From Gemmatimonas aurantiaca (GTDB lineage: Bacteria; Gemmatimonadota; Gemmatimonadetes; Gemmatimonadales; Gemmatimonadaceae): 64,000 bases of DNA. The position numbers were made by a program, and so were the translations under genes. Below the pieces are notes generated by a model. That model did not search any database, was not told the origin of the DNA, and saw nothing but the letters and a program-made list of their open reading frames with translations. Below are positions 50,248-58,910 of the stretch, piece by piece; within the stretch, counting starts at the first letter, position 1; the number at the start of each line of letters is the position of its first letter. The DNA is taken from assembly GCF_037190085.1 (NCBI RefSeq), contig NZ_JBBCJO010000005.1, positions 372,001-436,000 of the forward strand, in the 5' to 3' direction.

Positions 50248-51003
50248 TCAACGACGCGACTCGACACTGAGGGCCTGGCCGAGGATGCGCGACTGCTCGG
50301 CGAGCAGCGTCTCGATTCCCGATACCGCGGACCGCAGCAACGCATCGAGTTCCTCACGGGAGAACGTGCCGTGCTCGCCGGTGCCCTGCACCTCCACGAA
50401 CCGGCCCTCGCTGCTCATGACGACGTTCATGTCCACCGCGGCGCGCACGTCCTCCTCGTAGTCGAGATCGAGGCGCACCTCGCCGTCCACCACGCCGACA
50501 CTGATGGCCGCCACTCGTCGCTTCACCGGCGACGAGATAATGCGCCCCGTGCTCACCATCCAGGCGAACGCATCGTGCACGGCCACGCAGGCGCCGGTGA
50601 TTGCCGCCGTGCGGGTGCCGCCATCGGCCTGCAACACGTCACAATCGACCTTGATGGTGAACTCGCCGAAATGGAAATCGTCGAGCATCGCGCGCACGGA
50701 ACGTCCGATCAGGCGCTGGATCTCCTGCGTGCGACCGCCGAGTTGCTGACGCTCGCGGGAGGATCGCGTGCGCGTCGCCCGTGGCAGCATGGCGTATTCG
50801 GCGGTCACCCAGCCTTCCCCGCTGCCCTTCTTCCAACCCGGCACACCCGCCTCCACCGACGCGGCACACAACACCCGCGTGCCGCCGAACGACACGAGAC
50901 AGGAGCCTTCGGCGTATCGCACCGCGCCACGCTCGAGGGTGACTGCACGCAACGCATCGTTCGTGCGTTCGGTACGCGCACGGGGAATGGAAATCTCAGG
51001 CAC
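50248..51003 (-). CDS. rph: Ribonuclease PH
   Basis: A 3'-5' phosphorolytic RNase for tRNA 3'-end trimming. It has 251 residues. The GTG start at 51003 overlaps the RfaE2-like stop by 8 bp; the frame continues upstream but without family similarity. RNase PH features include LRAVTLERGAVRYAEGSCLVSFGGTRVLCAAS, TRTRSSRERQQLGGRTQEIQRLIGR and IKVDCDVLQADGGTRTAAITGA, the phosphate-binding segment. Confidence 0.95.
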   Translation of the reverse strand: MPEISIPRARTERTNDALRAVTLERGAVRYAEGSCLVSFGGTRVLCAASVEAGVPGWKKGSGEGWVTAEYAMLPRATRTRSSRERQQLGGRTQEIQRLIGRSVRAMLDDFHFGEFTIKVDCDVLQADGGTRTAAITGACVAVHDAFAWMVSTGRIISSPVKRRVAAISVGVVDGEVRLDLDYEEDVRAAVDMNVVMSSEGRFVEVQGTGEHGTFSREELDALLRSAVSGIETLLAEQSRILGQALSVESRR

Positions 51004-51520
51004 GCAGTTTCTCGATGATCGAGGTAGTGGACTGTCCCGCCACGAGCGGGACGACGACGACGCGCCCACCGCGCGCCGTCACGAGATCGGCCCCAACGAT
51101 CGTCTCGGGCGAATAGTCGCCGCCCTTGACGATCACATCCGGCTGCAGACAGGCCACGAGTTGCTGCGGCGTGTCCTCGCCGAACACCACCACGGCATCG
51201 ACGGCTTCCAGCCCGGCCAGCACCAGCGCGCGTTCGGCGGTGTTGCGCACCGGACGCGTGGGCCCTTTGAGACGCTGCACCGACGCATCGCTGTTGATCC
51301 CCACCACGAGCGCGGCCCCTTCACGGCGCGCCGTGTCGAGCACCTGGATGTGCCCGGGATGCAGCAGATCGAACACGCCGTTGGTGAAGACCACCGGTCC
51401 GTGCACCTGTTCCCGCCAGGCCGCGGCCTCGTCCCAGCTCATCACCTTGCGTGCCGGATGACGCGGCGTTTCGCCGTCCGCATCACTCGTTGCATCATGC
51501 CTCGCTTCACGCATCACCAT
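50996..51520 (-). CDS. rfaE2: D-glycero-beta-D-manno-heptose 1-phosphate adenylyltransferase (RfaE2-like)
   Basis: A cytosolic nucleotidyltransferase that makes ADP-heptose for the LPS core. It has 174 residues. The cytidylyltransferase-fold motif VVFTNGVFDLLHPGHIQVLD, with its HxGH motif, is at about 43-62; the C-terminal ISTSIIE motif (STTSIIEKLRA) is the RfaE2 pattern. A separate kinase domain (RfaE1) is not in this window. The first 25 residues are extra. It overlaps the LptE-like gene by 7 bp. Confidence 0.92.
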   Translation of the reverse strand: MVMREARHDATSDADGETPRHPARKVMSWDEAAAWREQVHGPVVFTNGVFDLLHPGHIQVLDTARREGAALVVGINSDASVQRLKGPTRPVRNTAERALVLAGLEAVDAVVVFGEDTPQQLVACLQPDVIVKGGDYSPETIVGADLVTARGGRVVVVPLVAGQSTTSIIEKLRA

Positions 51521-52095
51521 TGCGACTGCAGCCCCTCGACGATGTCGTTCATGAGACTCTCGAGTGCATTGCGTCGCCCGGTCTTTTCCGAACCTTCGGC
51601 GTACTGCCCTTCACGCTGCAGGCCGGTCTTCTTGTACAACTCGCGCCCCGTGGCCTGCTCGATGATCTCCACATCGAGCGAGAGCTGCAGTCGTCGCCTG
51701 GTCGTGGTGGTCTGCCGGCCATCGGCGCTCGCACCGGCCGGCAGATCGACGTCGTATTTCGCGACGACGCCACGCACCACGAGATCGGCGCGCGCCTCGG
51801 GCGCTTCGCGCAGGTTGAGCCGGTCCCGCATCACCTTGCGCAACTCGTCGAACACTTCGCGTTGCAGTTCGGGTGACGCCGTCTGATTGTCGAAGGGCTG
51901 GATGGCCACGGTCTTGATACTGCGCGGCAGGCCACCACCGCCCGAAAAGCTGTAACACGCGGGCAACACACTCAGTGCGGCCGACGCCACCAGCGTGCGC
52001 ACGGCCATGCCATGCACCGCGCCGGTCACGACGCGCTGCCAGAAATCCCTGCGCGTGATCCGCTGCGCCTTATGATCGGCGCCAGATGGCTGCAT
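51514..52095 (-). CDS. lptE: LptE-like outer-membrane lipoprotein
   Basis: The lipoprotein partner of LptD in LPS insertion. It has 193 residues. The lipobox SVLPAC puts the lipidated Cys at residue 47. The mature protein YSFSGGGGLPRSIKTVAIQPFDNQTASPELQREVFDEL is the LptE/LptE-like pattern, with RADLVVRGVVAKYDV and RRRLQLSLDVEI. ATG at 52095 gives a twin-arginine-like TRRDF before the hydrophobic part and overlaps the upstream gene by 26 bp. ATG at 52008 gives an ordinary lipoprotein signal with Cys18 and no overlap, and is a serious alternative. Confidence 0.86.
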   Translation of the reverse strand: MQPSGADHKAQRITRRDFWQRVVTGAVHGMAVRTLVASAALSVLPACYSFSGGGGLPRSIKTVAIQPFDNQTASPELQREVFDELRKVMRDRLNLREAPEARADLVVRGVVAKYDVDLPAGASADGRQTTTTRRRLQLSLDVEIIEQATGRELYKKTGLQREGQYAEGSEKTGRRNALESLMNDIVEGLQSQW

Positions 52096-52774
52096 CGAAT
52101 CCCTCGACGAACATGGTATCGGTCACGGCGATCGTCAGACGACGTTTGCCGCGTTCATGAACATACTGCACGCGCCACTGTCCGTCGGCGCCGCGCTGAC
52201 GATCGAGCCACTCCACGACCTTGCCACCTTCGATGCGTTCCACGCGCTGCAGGTCGGTGCCCGTAATGGCGAGACGCCACGCCCGGCCATCCGCCCCCGA
52301 CGCGTCCTTGCCACGCAGGACACCGAGGTCGGCGCGCAAGATCGCCCCGTCCATCCGCGCCGTGGTATCGGGGGTGGCCGGCACGGCGAGACGGCCGAGC
52401 GATGCCCACAGCAGCGGCGGGGGCGGCAGCAGACGTTTCACGAAATCCGCGCCGGGTGTCACGAGTGAATCACCCAACAGAATGGCATATCCACCGGCCA
52501 TGCCGTTGCGCAGGAAAAAATCCAGCCGTGCACGATCGGGGCCCTGCACCCGCACGGCCCCATCGCCGTTGGCTTCGAACGTCTCGTCCTTGTACGTCCA
52601 GGTGAAGCGCAGCACATGCGGTCGGCTGTCGATCGACAGCGCGGGCAACTTCGCCGGTGTGGGTGTTCCCACCAGGGGCTGCGCTTTTGGCGCGCAGGCC
52701 GCGAGCCCCACGGTCAGCATCACCGTCGTGGCCACTCTGATGGTCACTCTCGTGATCACTCCCGTTGTCACCAT
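52070..52774 (-). CDS. Lipoprotein of unknown function
   Basis: A 234-residue lipoprotein. The lipobox VGLAAC puts the Cys at residue 27 after a hydrophobic signal. The mature part has a beta-rich pattern (HVLRFTWTYKDETFEANGDGAVRVQGPDRARLDFFL, then AGGYAILLGDSLVTPG), resembling LolA/LolB-like or DUF4292-like lipid-binding folds. That resemblance is structural reasoning, not a sequence match. It lies 10 bp after the HEAT-cyclophilin gene and overlaps the LptE-like gene, so a role in lipoprotein or LPS sorting is possible. Confidence 0.8.
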   Translation of the reverse strand: MVTTGVITRVTIRVATTVMLTVGLAACAPKAQPLVGTPTPAKLPALSIDSRPHVLRFTWTYKDETFEANGDGAVRVQGPDRARLDFFLRNGMAGGYAILLGDSLVTPGADFVKRLLPPPPLLWASLGRLAVPATPDTTARMDGAILRADLGVLRGKDASGADGRAWRLAITGTDLQRVERIEGGKVVEWLDRQRGADGQWRVQYVHERGKRRLTIAVTDTMFVEGFDAAIWRRS

Positions 52775-52784
52775 GTTGCCACCA

Positions 52785-54557
52785 TTACGGAACCCGGACC
52801 CGAAGCATGCGATCTCCCTGGACGATGCGATCCATCACCTCGTACCCGTCGATCACACGACCGAACACGGTGTAGCCGCCGTCGAGATGCGGCTGCGAGG
52901 AGTGGCAGAGGTAGTACTGACTGCCACCGGTATCGGGCCCGGACGTGGCCAGTCCGAGGCATCCACGTTCATGACGTTTGCGGGTCCAGCTCTCACGAAG
53001 CGTGAAACCGGATGCCCCCGAACCATCCCCGCTGGCGTCGCCATCCTGCACGACGAAATTGGGTACCACGCGGTGGAACCAGGTGTTCCGATACGTGCCG
53101 TTCTGCGCGAGACGCACGAAGGCTTCGACCACCAACGGCGCCTCCCGTCCGAAGAGTTCGAGTGTGATGGTACCCCGGTCGGTATCGATGAAGGCGCGGG
53201 TGGGTGTGCTGTTCAGCACATATCGCCGCACCAGCGCCTCATAGTCGGCCAGTGGTCTCGGCTGCGGCGTCGTGGAACGTGCATTCGCACCGCCCGCGGC
53301 ATTCGCCGCACCATTGGCCGTGGAGTCACGCCGGCCCAGACGCATGCGCGCCGCGCGCTGTACCCGCGGATCGCGATCGGCGAGCAGACGGATCGCCACG
53401 GCCGTGTCCCGGCGCGCGGCGGCCGATTCGCGATCGACGGCGGCGACCGCGGCCACGCGATACTGCCAGTCGGTATTGCCACTCCACTCGGTTTCGATCT
53501 CCGGCGCCAGATTCACGTCGAGACGCCGGGCCTGTCCGAGCAGGAGACGGCGCACGGCGAGTGCCGTGTCGGCATTCCATGCCCGTTGCCATCTGGCGAG
53601 ATCCTTGCCCAGCGGTTCTCCCGCCACTTCCGCAATGGCGACGCGCACATTGGCCGCAGGGTCGCGGAACAACGGGTCGACCTGATCGGCCACCGCGGGT
53701 CCGAACGATGCCAGACTGCGTGCGGCGTTCACTCGCACACGTTCACTGCTGTCCCTCACCAGTACGCGTAGCGCTTCACGGGCTGGCGTGGCCAGTGAAT
53801 CCCCCACCGTGGCCCTGGTCAGCGCGCGTGCCACGTGTTGCCGCACCTCTTCGTCGCGATGCGCACGCACGGTCATGACGGCACGTGCTCCCGCCGGTGC
53901 GCGCAATCGTCCGATCACGTAGGCGGCCGCCCGTACGACCTCCGCCGATGTATCGGCCAACCATGGCGTGACGAGCGGGATCGGCGCCGGACGCAGCTTC
54001 ACCGTGGCCAGCAGCAATGCCGCGCGCACGGCCGGCGCGCGCTGCGCCGCGGTACTCGACACCAGCGGCCGCGCCTGCCCTTCGCCCAGCGCCACCGTGA
54101 GCACGGTGCGCGCCGGTTCGCCGATCTCGCCGAGTGACCACGCGGCTTCACGCGCCACGGGATCGGGAGCGCCGGCCACGGCACGAGCCAGCATCACGAG
54201 TGCGGCGGTGTCTTTGCCAATGCCGAGGGCATAGGCCGCGTTGGCCGCGATACTGGTGTCGCCATCGACCAGCAATTGCCGCAACACGGGGTAGCGCGCT
54301 TTCATGCGCACCTGTCCGATGGCCAGCGCCGTGCGGGCCCTCCGCCCTGCATCGCCATCACGCAGCAAGGCATCGACGAGCAGGGTATCGGCCTGTCGTT
54401 GATCGACCATCGACAGAAGACGCGCTTCCCGTCGCACGACGCTCTCCGCGCCATTCTCTTCGCCCGCCCCTGCTCCCGGCCCCATTGCAGCTCGTGCGCA
54501 AGCCGAGAACAGGATCCCCACGCAGCCGGTCAGCAGCAGTCCGAGACATTTCCGCAT
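52785..54557 (-). CDS. HEAT-repeat and cyclophilin-type peptidyl-prolyl isomerase lipoprotein
   Basis: A 590-residue envelope protein. The signal ends at a lipobox SAC, with Cys20. About residues 40-400 are HEAT-like helical repeats (ARTALAIGQVRMKARYPVLRQLL, ANAAYALGIG, REAAWSLGEIGE, AARSLASFG and so on). A low-complexity hinge (NGAANAAGGANARSTTPQ) follows. The C-terminal about 440-590 is a cyclophilin domain with FHRVVPNFVVQDGD (catalytic Arg), SGPDTGGSQYYL and LDGGYTVFGRV. All catalytic residues appear intact. It should act on the periplasmic side as a chaperone with an adaptor scaffold. An AAGGAG ribosome site precedes ATG 54557. Confidence 0.93.
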   Translation of the reverse strand: MRKCLGLLLTGCVGILFSACARAAMGPGAGAGEENGAESVVRREARLLSMVDQRQADTLLVDALLRDGDAGRRARTALAIGQVRMKARYPVLRQLLVDGDTSIAANAAYALGIGKDTAALVMLARAVAGAPDPVAREAAWSLGEIGEPARTVLTVALGEGQARPLVSSTAAQRAPAVRAALLLATVKLRPAPIPLVTPWLADTSAEVVRAAAYVIGRLRAPAGARAVMTVRAHRDEEVRQHVARALTRATVGDSLATPAREALRVLVRDSSERVRVNAARSLASFGPAVADQVDPLFRDPAANVRVAIAEVAGEPLGKDLARWQRAWNADTALAVRRLLLGQARRLDVNLAPEIETEWSGNTDWQYRVAAVAAVDRESAAARRDTAVAIRLLADRDPRVQRAARMRLGRRDSTANGAANAAGGANARSTTPQPRPLADYEALVRRYVLNSTPTRAFIDTDRGTITLELFGREAPLVVEAFVRLAQNGTYRNTWFHRVVPNFVVQDGDASGDGSGASGFTLRESWTRKRHERGCLGLATSGPDTGGSQYYLCHSSQPHLDGGYTVFGRVIDGYEVMDRIVQGDRMLRVRVP

Positions 54558-54560
54558 GCG

Positions 54561-55046
54561 TCACTCCTTGCGAGGTGGTGTCGAAGTGGTCGACGCGGCC
54601 AGCGCCGCATCGTCCGTGCCCTCGGAATCATTCGCGGCGGCGGCCAGCCAGTCGCGCACATCACGCGGCAGTGTGGCGAGTCGTCCTTCGACGTTGGTGC
54701 ACACGAGCGAGGTGGTGGCGCGCACGAGTACGGTCTCCTGCCCGTCGTCGTCCACGCGCATCACCCGATAGGCGAAGGTCATGCCGCGTGATCCGACGGC
54801 CGCGATGGTGGTGTACACCCGGATGCGGTCGTCATAGCGCGCCGAGGCGTGAAAGCGGATCGTGGCTTCCGAGACGGCGAGCCGGACGCCGTCACGTTCG
54901 AGGTCGGCGTACGAACGTCCGGCCGCACGAATGAAGTCCGTGCGCCCGATCTCGCACCACACCAGGTAGTTGGCATGGTACACCACGCCCATCTGGTCGG
55001 TCTCGGCGTATCGCACGCGGAGTTCGGAAATCGTCTCGAGAGGCAT
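54561..55046 (-). CDS. ybgC: YbgC-type acyl-CoA thioesterase
   Basis: A 161-residue hot-dog fold thioesterase. The N-terminus ELRVRYAETDQMGVVYHANYLVWCEIGRTDFIRAAG carries the conserved Asp and His of the 4-hydroxybenzoyl-CoA thioesterase/YbgC family. The ATG at 55046 is chosen, since earlier in-frame codons encode nothing of family character. The tail is Ala/Ser/Thr-rich (ALAASTTSTPPRKE). It faces the LpxH-like gene across a 108-bp gap and runs 3 bp before the HEAT-cyclophilin gene. Substrate not known; in Proteobacteria, YbgC belongs to the tol-pal cluster. Confidence 0.9.
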   Translation of the reverse strand: MPLETISELRVRYAETDQMGVVYHANYLVWCEIGRTDFIRAAGRSYADLERDGVRLAVSEATIRFHASARYDDRIRVYTTIAAVGSRGMTFAYRVMRVDDDGQETVLVRATTSLVCTNVEGRLATLPRDVRDWLAAAANDSEGTDDAALAASTTSTPPRKE

Positions 55047-55119
55047 GCGGGGAAGATGTCGGCGTAACGGGACGCCGCCAAGCAACGTGGACCGGGCAGC
55101 GATACGGTCCAACGTCGAT

Positions 55120-55148
55120 TTGTCCACCGACCGCGGACGGGTTAGACT
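55120..55148 (+). promoter_or_regulatory. Promoter of the LpxH-like gene
   Basis: TTGTCC, a 17-base spacer and TAGACT (55143-55148). The expected transcript start is 6-8 bases after the -10, at or next to the GTG at 55155, so the message is likely leaderless. Confidence 0.72.
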
Positions 55149-55154
55149 GCCCTC

Positions 55155-55919
55155 GTGCTGCCCACCCCTTGCTATGTCGTCGGCGATGCGCATCTCGGCG
55201 TGGCTTCCCGAGAGGCCGAGCGCGGATTGCTGCATCTCCTGCGAACGGTGCCGGAGGACGCCCGTTCGCTGGTGATCATGGGCGATCTGTTCGACTTCTG
55301 GTTTGCCTGGCGCCATGCGATGCCGCGCGTGGGCTTCCGGGCGTTGGCGGCGCTGGCCGATCTGCACGACGCCGGCATCCCCGTGCTATGGATCGGCGGC
55401 AATCACGATTGTTGGGGCGGAGAGGCCCTGCGTGCCGAAACGGGGGCCGAGTATACCCTCGACCCCTGGCGGGGCCTGATCGGCCCGTGGGACACGCTGC
55501 TGGCGCACGGCGACGGCCTGCGTGACAAGGAAGACGCGCCCTACCGCCGTTTGCGCACCGTGTTGCGTCATCCGCTGTCGATCACGGCGTTTTCATGGCT
55601 GCACCCCAATCTGGCCACCTGGATTGCGGCCCGATCATCCCATACCAGCCGCAAGGCGCGCGCGCGCGACGGTGGCGCAGGACTGCTCGCGGTGGGGAGT
55701 GCGGCTCTTGCCGATCCCGATGGCCCTCGGCTGGTGCTGCATGGGCATTCGCACGTGCCGATGCTGCGGCAGACAGGGCGTGGTGTCTACGGCAATGCGG
55801 GGGCCTGGTATCTCGATCAGCAGTATCTGGTGATCGATGACGCCGCGATCACCCGGCGGCAGTGGAATGGCGCGACACCGGCGACGGTGCTGGACCGGAT
55901 CGAACGGCAAGCCCTCTGA
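55155..55919 (+). CDS. lpxH: UDP-2,3-diacylglucosamine diphosphatase (LpxH-like)
   Basis: A calcineurin-fold phosphoesterase; LpxH removes UMP from UDP-2,3-diacylglucosamine to give lipid X at the inner membrane. It has 254 residues. The metal motifs are VVGDAHLG (about 8-15), GDLFDFWF, GGNHDCWGG, LLAHGD and VLHGHSHVP near the C-terminus. This is the only gene on the plus strand, and it supplies the one lipid A step not found in the lpx cluster. It is 7.0 to 37 kb from the other lpx genes. LpxH versus another UDP-sugar phosphoesterase (YbbF/LpxG-like) cannot be settled from sequence; the FDFW pattern favours LpxH. Confidence 0.88.
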   Translation: MLPTPCYVVGDAHLGVASREAERGLLHLLRTVPEDARSLVIMGDLFDFWFAWRHAMPRVGFRALAALADLHDAGIPVLWIGGNHDCWGGEALRAETGAEYTLDPWRGLIGPWDTLLAHGDGLRDKEDAPYRRLRTVLRHPLSITAFSWLHPNLATWIAARSSHTSRKARARDGGAGLLAVGSAALADPDGPRLVLHGHSHVPMLRQTGRGVYGNAGAWYLDQQYLVIDDAAITRRQWNGATPATVLDRIERQAL

Positions 55920-55949
55920 GGGCTACCGGGTGATCGCTCCAATACGCCG

Positions 55950-56627
55950 CTAGAACCGCACCGAAACGACGAACATCGGCCCCTGCGTGGTGGGCGCCGC
56001 GCTGAGCTGCACGGGCATATCCCACAGCTGCGCCGACACGAACGCATCGGCACCGGCAAAGAGGTGATTGAAGGCAATCACCGCGATCCAGTCCTCGGCG
56101 TGCAGCCGACGCGCCCGCACGAGATCGCTGGTGTACGGCCCCACGATGGTGCCGCTGGCCGTGACTTTCGTTTCCGTACCAGTCCCGGACGTGGACACCA
56201 CGAATTCGTCGGGAATGGTGTCGGTCAGATAGCGGCGGGCCTCGCGTACATCGGCGGCGGTGCGCCGCAGCATGACCAGCGCCGCCAGTTCGACACTGGC
56301 GAACAGGGCACCCGACGATCCACGGTCGAGTCGGGACTGCCCCAGGCCCGGCAGCAGCACCGAGTTCAGAAACGCACGCTTGGGGGTGAGCGGCGCCTTG
56401 CCCCGCATTCCCAACGTGGGCGCAACGGTGCGAGCGGGGGGCTGCGCGGGAATGCTGGGCGTCGGCATCGGTGCTCCCGCCGGCGGCGTGGGCGGAGTCA
56501 CCCGCGCGCTGTCGGTGCGCTGCTGAGCGTGCAGAAGTCGCGGCGCGATCGCCATGGACAGAGTCAGGACGACCGCAGCCACGGCGCGTTCGATGCGCAC
56601 GCTCGTCCGCCGGAGGCGCATGTTCAC
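55950..56627 (-). CDS. Exported protein, DUF5683-like
   Basis: A 225-residue exported protein. A signal peptide (about 1-35) ends at RLLHAQQ. A Pro/Thr/Ala linker (about 36-75) follows. The rest has LNSVLLPGLGQSRLDRGSSGALFASVELAALVML (about 87-120) and WIAVIAFNHLFAGADAFVSAQLWD, a PGxGQ and NHLxxxxDAxVS plan like the protein at 40079-41065 but shorter. Function unknown. It overlaps the RidA gene by 4 bp (stop of RidA at 56624). Confidence 0.78.
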   Translation of the reverse strand: MNMRLRRTSVRIERAVAAVVLTLSMAIAPRLLHAQQRTDSARVTPPTPPAGAPMPTPSIPAQPPARTVAPTLGMRGKAPLTPKRAFLNSVLLPGLGQSRLDRGSSGALFASVELAALVMLRRTAADVREARRYLTDTIPDEFVVSTSGTGTETKVTASGTIVGPYTSDLVRARRLHAEDWIAVIAFNHLFAGADAFVSAQLWDMPVQLSAAPTTQGPMFVVSVRF

Positions 56628-57016
56628 GCGGTGGGCAGCGCGGCCACGAGTTCGATCTCCACGCGGACGTTGCGTGGCAGTCCGGCCACGGCCACCGTGG
56701 AGCGCGCCGGACGGGCATCACCCAGCACCCGCGCGTAGACCTCGTTCATGGCCGCAAAATCGTCCATGGTGCGCAGAAACACCGTGGTCTTCACCACCGA
56801 AGCCCAGGTGCAACCCGCTTCGGTGAGCACGGCTGTCAGGTTGGCCAGAACCCGATCGGTCTGCGGCCCCACGTCCTCGCCCACGATCTCCATGCTCACC
56901 GGATCGAGTGGAATCTGTCCGGCGGTGAAGAGAAATCCGTTCGCCCGGACCGCCTGGGCATACGGCCCGATGGCCTTGGGAGCATGGTCGGTGTGAAGCG
57001 ACGTGACGGTGGTCAT
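56624..57016 (-). CDS. ridA: RidA family enamine/imine deaminase
   Basis: A cytosolic enzyme that hydrolyses reactive enamines/imines such as 2-aminoacrylate. It has 130 residues, the usual size. The N-terminus AIGPYAQAVRANGFLFTAGQIPLDP is the RidA motif, and NVRVEIELVA near the end carries the conserved arginine and glutamate. ATG at 57016 is chosen, as the upstream open frame lacks family character. It lies 16 bp downstream of the tatD gene. Confidence 0.95.
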   Translation of the reverse strand: MTTVTSLHTDHAPKAIGPYAQAVRANGFLFTAGQIPLDPVSMEIVGEDVGPQTDRVLANLTAVLTEAGCTWASVVKTTVFLRTMDDFAAMNEVYARVLGDARPARSTVAVAGLPRNVRVEIELVAALPTA

Positions 57017-57032
57017 CGTGAAGGAATTCCGT

Positions 57033-57869
57033 TCAGGAAGTGGCAGGCGACCGCAGCGCGGATGCGTCGTCGGACGGCAGAGCAAAAAAACGGCGGGTGT
57101 TCCGCAACGTGATCGCCGCGAGGTCCCCGGCGGCTATCCCACGAACCTCCGCCAGGCGCCGCACCGTGAGCGGTACCCACGAAGACTCATTGCGTTTCCC
57201 GCGATACGGTACCGGGGCAAGATAAGGGGCATCCGACTCCACCAGCAGACGGTCGTCCGGCACCAGACGCAGCAGCGTTTCGTCGGTCCAGTTGCGGAAC
57301 GTGATGATACCGCTGAACGACACGTGCCAGCCGGCCGCGAGTCCGGCTTCGGCCAGACCTGGCGTACCGGTGAAACAATGCAACACGCCGCGAACACCGG
57401 CCGCCTGCGCGTCGCGCAGCATGTCGCGGGTATCGTCCTCGGCCTCCCGTGTATGCAGCACGATGGGTCGGTCGAGCTCCGCCGCGAGACGCAATTGTGC
57501 GTCGAGGGCCTGGCGCTGCGTGGCACGCGGGGAGTGATCGTAGTGATAGTCGAGTCCGCACTCCCCGACCGCCACCGCGCCAAGCGTCACGGCTTCGCGC
57601 ACGGCCTCGGCATCGCGGACATCGTCCCATGCCGCCGCATCGTGGGGATGCACGCCGCAGGTGTGAAACACGAGCGAGGGATGCCGGGCGGCAATGGCCC
57701 GGGCCCGCGCGGCCGCGGCCGGTGACTCCCCGATACAGACGAGGGCCCGCGCTCCTGCAGCGCGGGCCCGTTCGATGATGGCCTCCACGTCGTCCGCGAA
57801 GGCCTCCGATGCGAGGTGGACATGACTGTCCGCAAAGTCGAATGCGGAGGCCGATGCCACCTCGTTCAT
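57033..57869 (-). CDS. tatD: TatD family hydrolase/DNase
   Basis: A metal-dependent hydrolase with a TIM-barrel fold, 278 residues. The HxH metal motif is in FADSHVHLAS (about 11-20), followed by GECGLDYHY and VLHTREAEDDTRD. LLVESDAPYLAP is near the C-terminus, and all known metal ligands are present. Roles in this family include DNA repair and D-aminoacyl-tRNA deacylation; which applies here is open. It sits between secF and ridA, near secDF. Confidence 0.94.
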   Translation of the reverse strand: MNEVASASAFDFADSHVHLASEAFADDVEAIIERARAAGARALVCIGESPAAAARARAIAARHPSLVFHTCGVHPHDAAAWDDVRDAEAVREAVTLGAVAVGECGLDYHYDHSPRATQRQALDAQLRLAAELDRPIVLHTREAEDDTRDMLRDAQAAGVRGVLHCFTGTPGLAEAGLAAGWHVSFSGIITFRNWTDETLLRLVPDDRLLVESDAPYLAPVPYRGKRNESSWVPLTVRRLAEVRGIAAGDLAAITLRNTRRFFALPSDDASALRSPATS

Positions 57870-57895
57870 CGTCGCAATGACAGGGGTGCCGACGC

Positions 57896-58903
57896 TCAGC
57901 GCGTCGACACCTTCCCGGTGCCACGCGCCGGCGCGGCGGCCACGGGTTCACCCGCACGCACGGCGCGGGCCGTGGCCGCATCGTCGAGACGCGGCCACTT
58001 GTGCTCGATCCAGAGCAGCAGCGGACCGGCCACGTAGATGGACGAGAACGTCGCCATCACCACACCGAACGCCATGACCCACGCGAACGGCCGGATCACT
58101 TCACCCGCCAGCAGCAGCAGCGCGAGCGTGGCCGAGAAGGTCGTGGCGTGCGTCATGATCGAGCGCGGCAGCGTCTCGTTGATGGAGCGATCGAGAATGT
58201 GCGACAGCGACTCGCCCTTGTGCGGCTTCTTCAGGTTCTCACGCACACGATCGAAGATGATGATCGTGTCGTTGGCCGAGTAGCCGACGAGGGTGAGAAT
58301 GGCGGCCACCACGGTCAGCGAGACTTCGATATGGAAGATCTTGATGAACGCGAGCGTGATCAGGATGTCGTGCGTGGTGGAGAGCACGGCGGCCAGACCG
58401 AAGCGCCAGTCGAACCGGATGGCGAGGTAGATGAGCGTGAAGATGGACGCGATCAGCATCGCCATCGCGGCACCGGTGCGCAGTTCGGCGCCGACCTTGG
58501 GGCCGACGGCTTCGGTGCGCACGATCGTCACGGCTCCCGCACCGAACTTGGCGTCGAGCGCCGTCGCGATGGTCTTGGAGATGCCTTCGGCACCGGCAGC
58601 CTGGGCTTCCACCTGCTTCTCGTCACGCGCGCGGATGGTGAAGTCGGTGGCGGTACCGTACTGCTGGATTTCCGCGCCAGTGATGCCCGCGGCGTCGAGC
58701 GCGCCACGGACCTCAGCCACATCGGGCGGCGTCTTGAACTGCACCTGCATCAGCGTGCCGCCGGTGAACTCGATGCTGTAGTTGACCCCACCGGTCACCG
58801 CGAAGCTGATGAACCCGGCGGCGATGAACGCCAGCGTGAGCCCTGCGGCCACACGCCACCAGCGCACGAACTCGTACTTCGTATTGTGAAAGATGCGCAG
58901 CAT
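57896..58903 (-). CDS. secF: Protein translocase subunit SecF
   Basis: An RND-fold membrane protein that works with SecD and YajC to use the proton gradient in late protein export. It has 335 residues with six spans. The N-terminus KYEFVRWW and GVNYSIEFTGGTLMQVQFK are the SecF pattern. The VGYSANDTIIIFDRVREN motif is present, and the C-terminal tail is low-complexity (VRAGEPVAAAPARGTG). It starts 7 bp downstream of secD. Confidence 0.96.
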   Translation of the reverse strand: MLRIFHNTKYEFVRWWRVAAGLTLAFIAAGFISFAVTGGVNYSIEFTGGTLMQVQFKTPPDVAEVRGALDAAGITGAEIQQYGTATDFTIRARDEKQVEAQAAGAEGISKTIATALDAKFGAGAVTIVRTEAVGPKVGAELRTGAAMAMLIASIFTLIYLAIRFDWRFGLAAVLSTTHDILITLAFIKIFHIEVSLTVVAAILTLVGYSANDTIIIFDRVRENLKKPHKGESLSHILDRSINETLPRSIMTHATTFSATLALLLLAGEVIRPFAWVMAFGVVMATFSSIYVAGPLLLWIEHKWPRLDDAATARAVRAGEPVAAAPARGTGKVSTR

Positions 58904-58910
58904 GGTGGCC

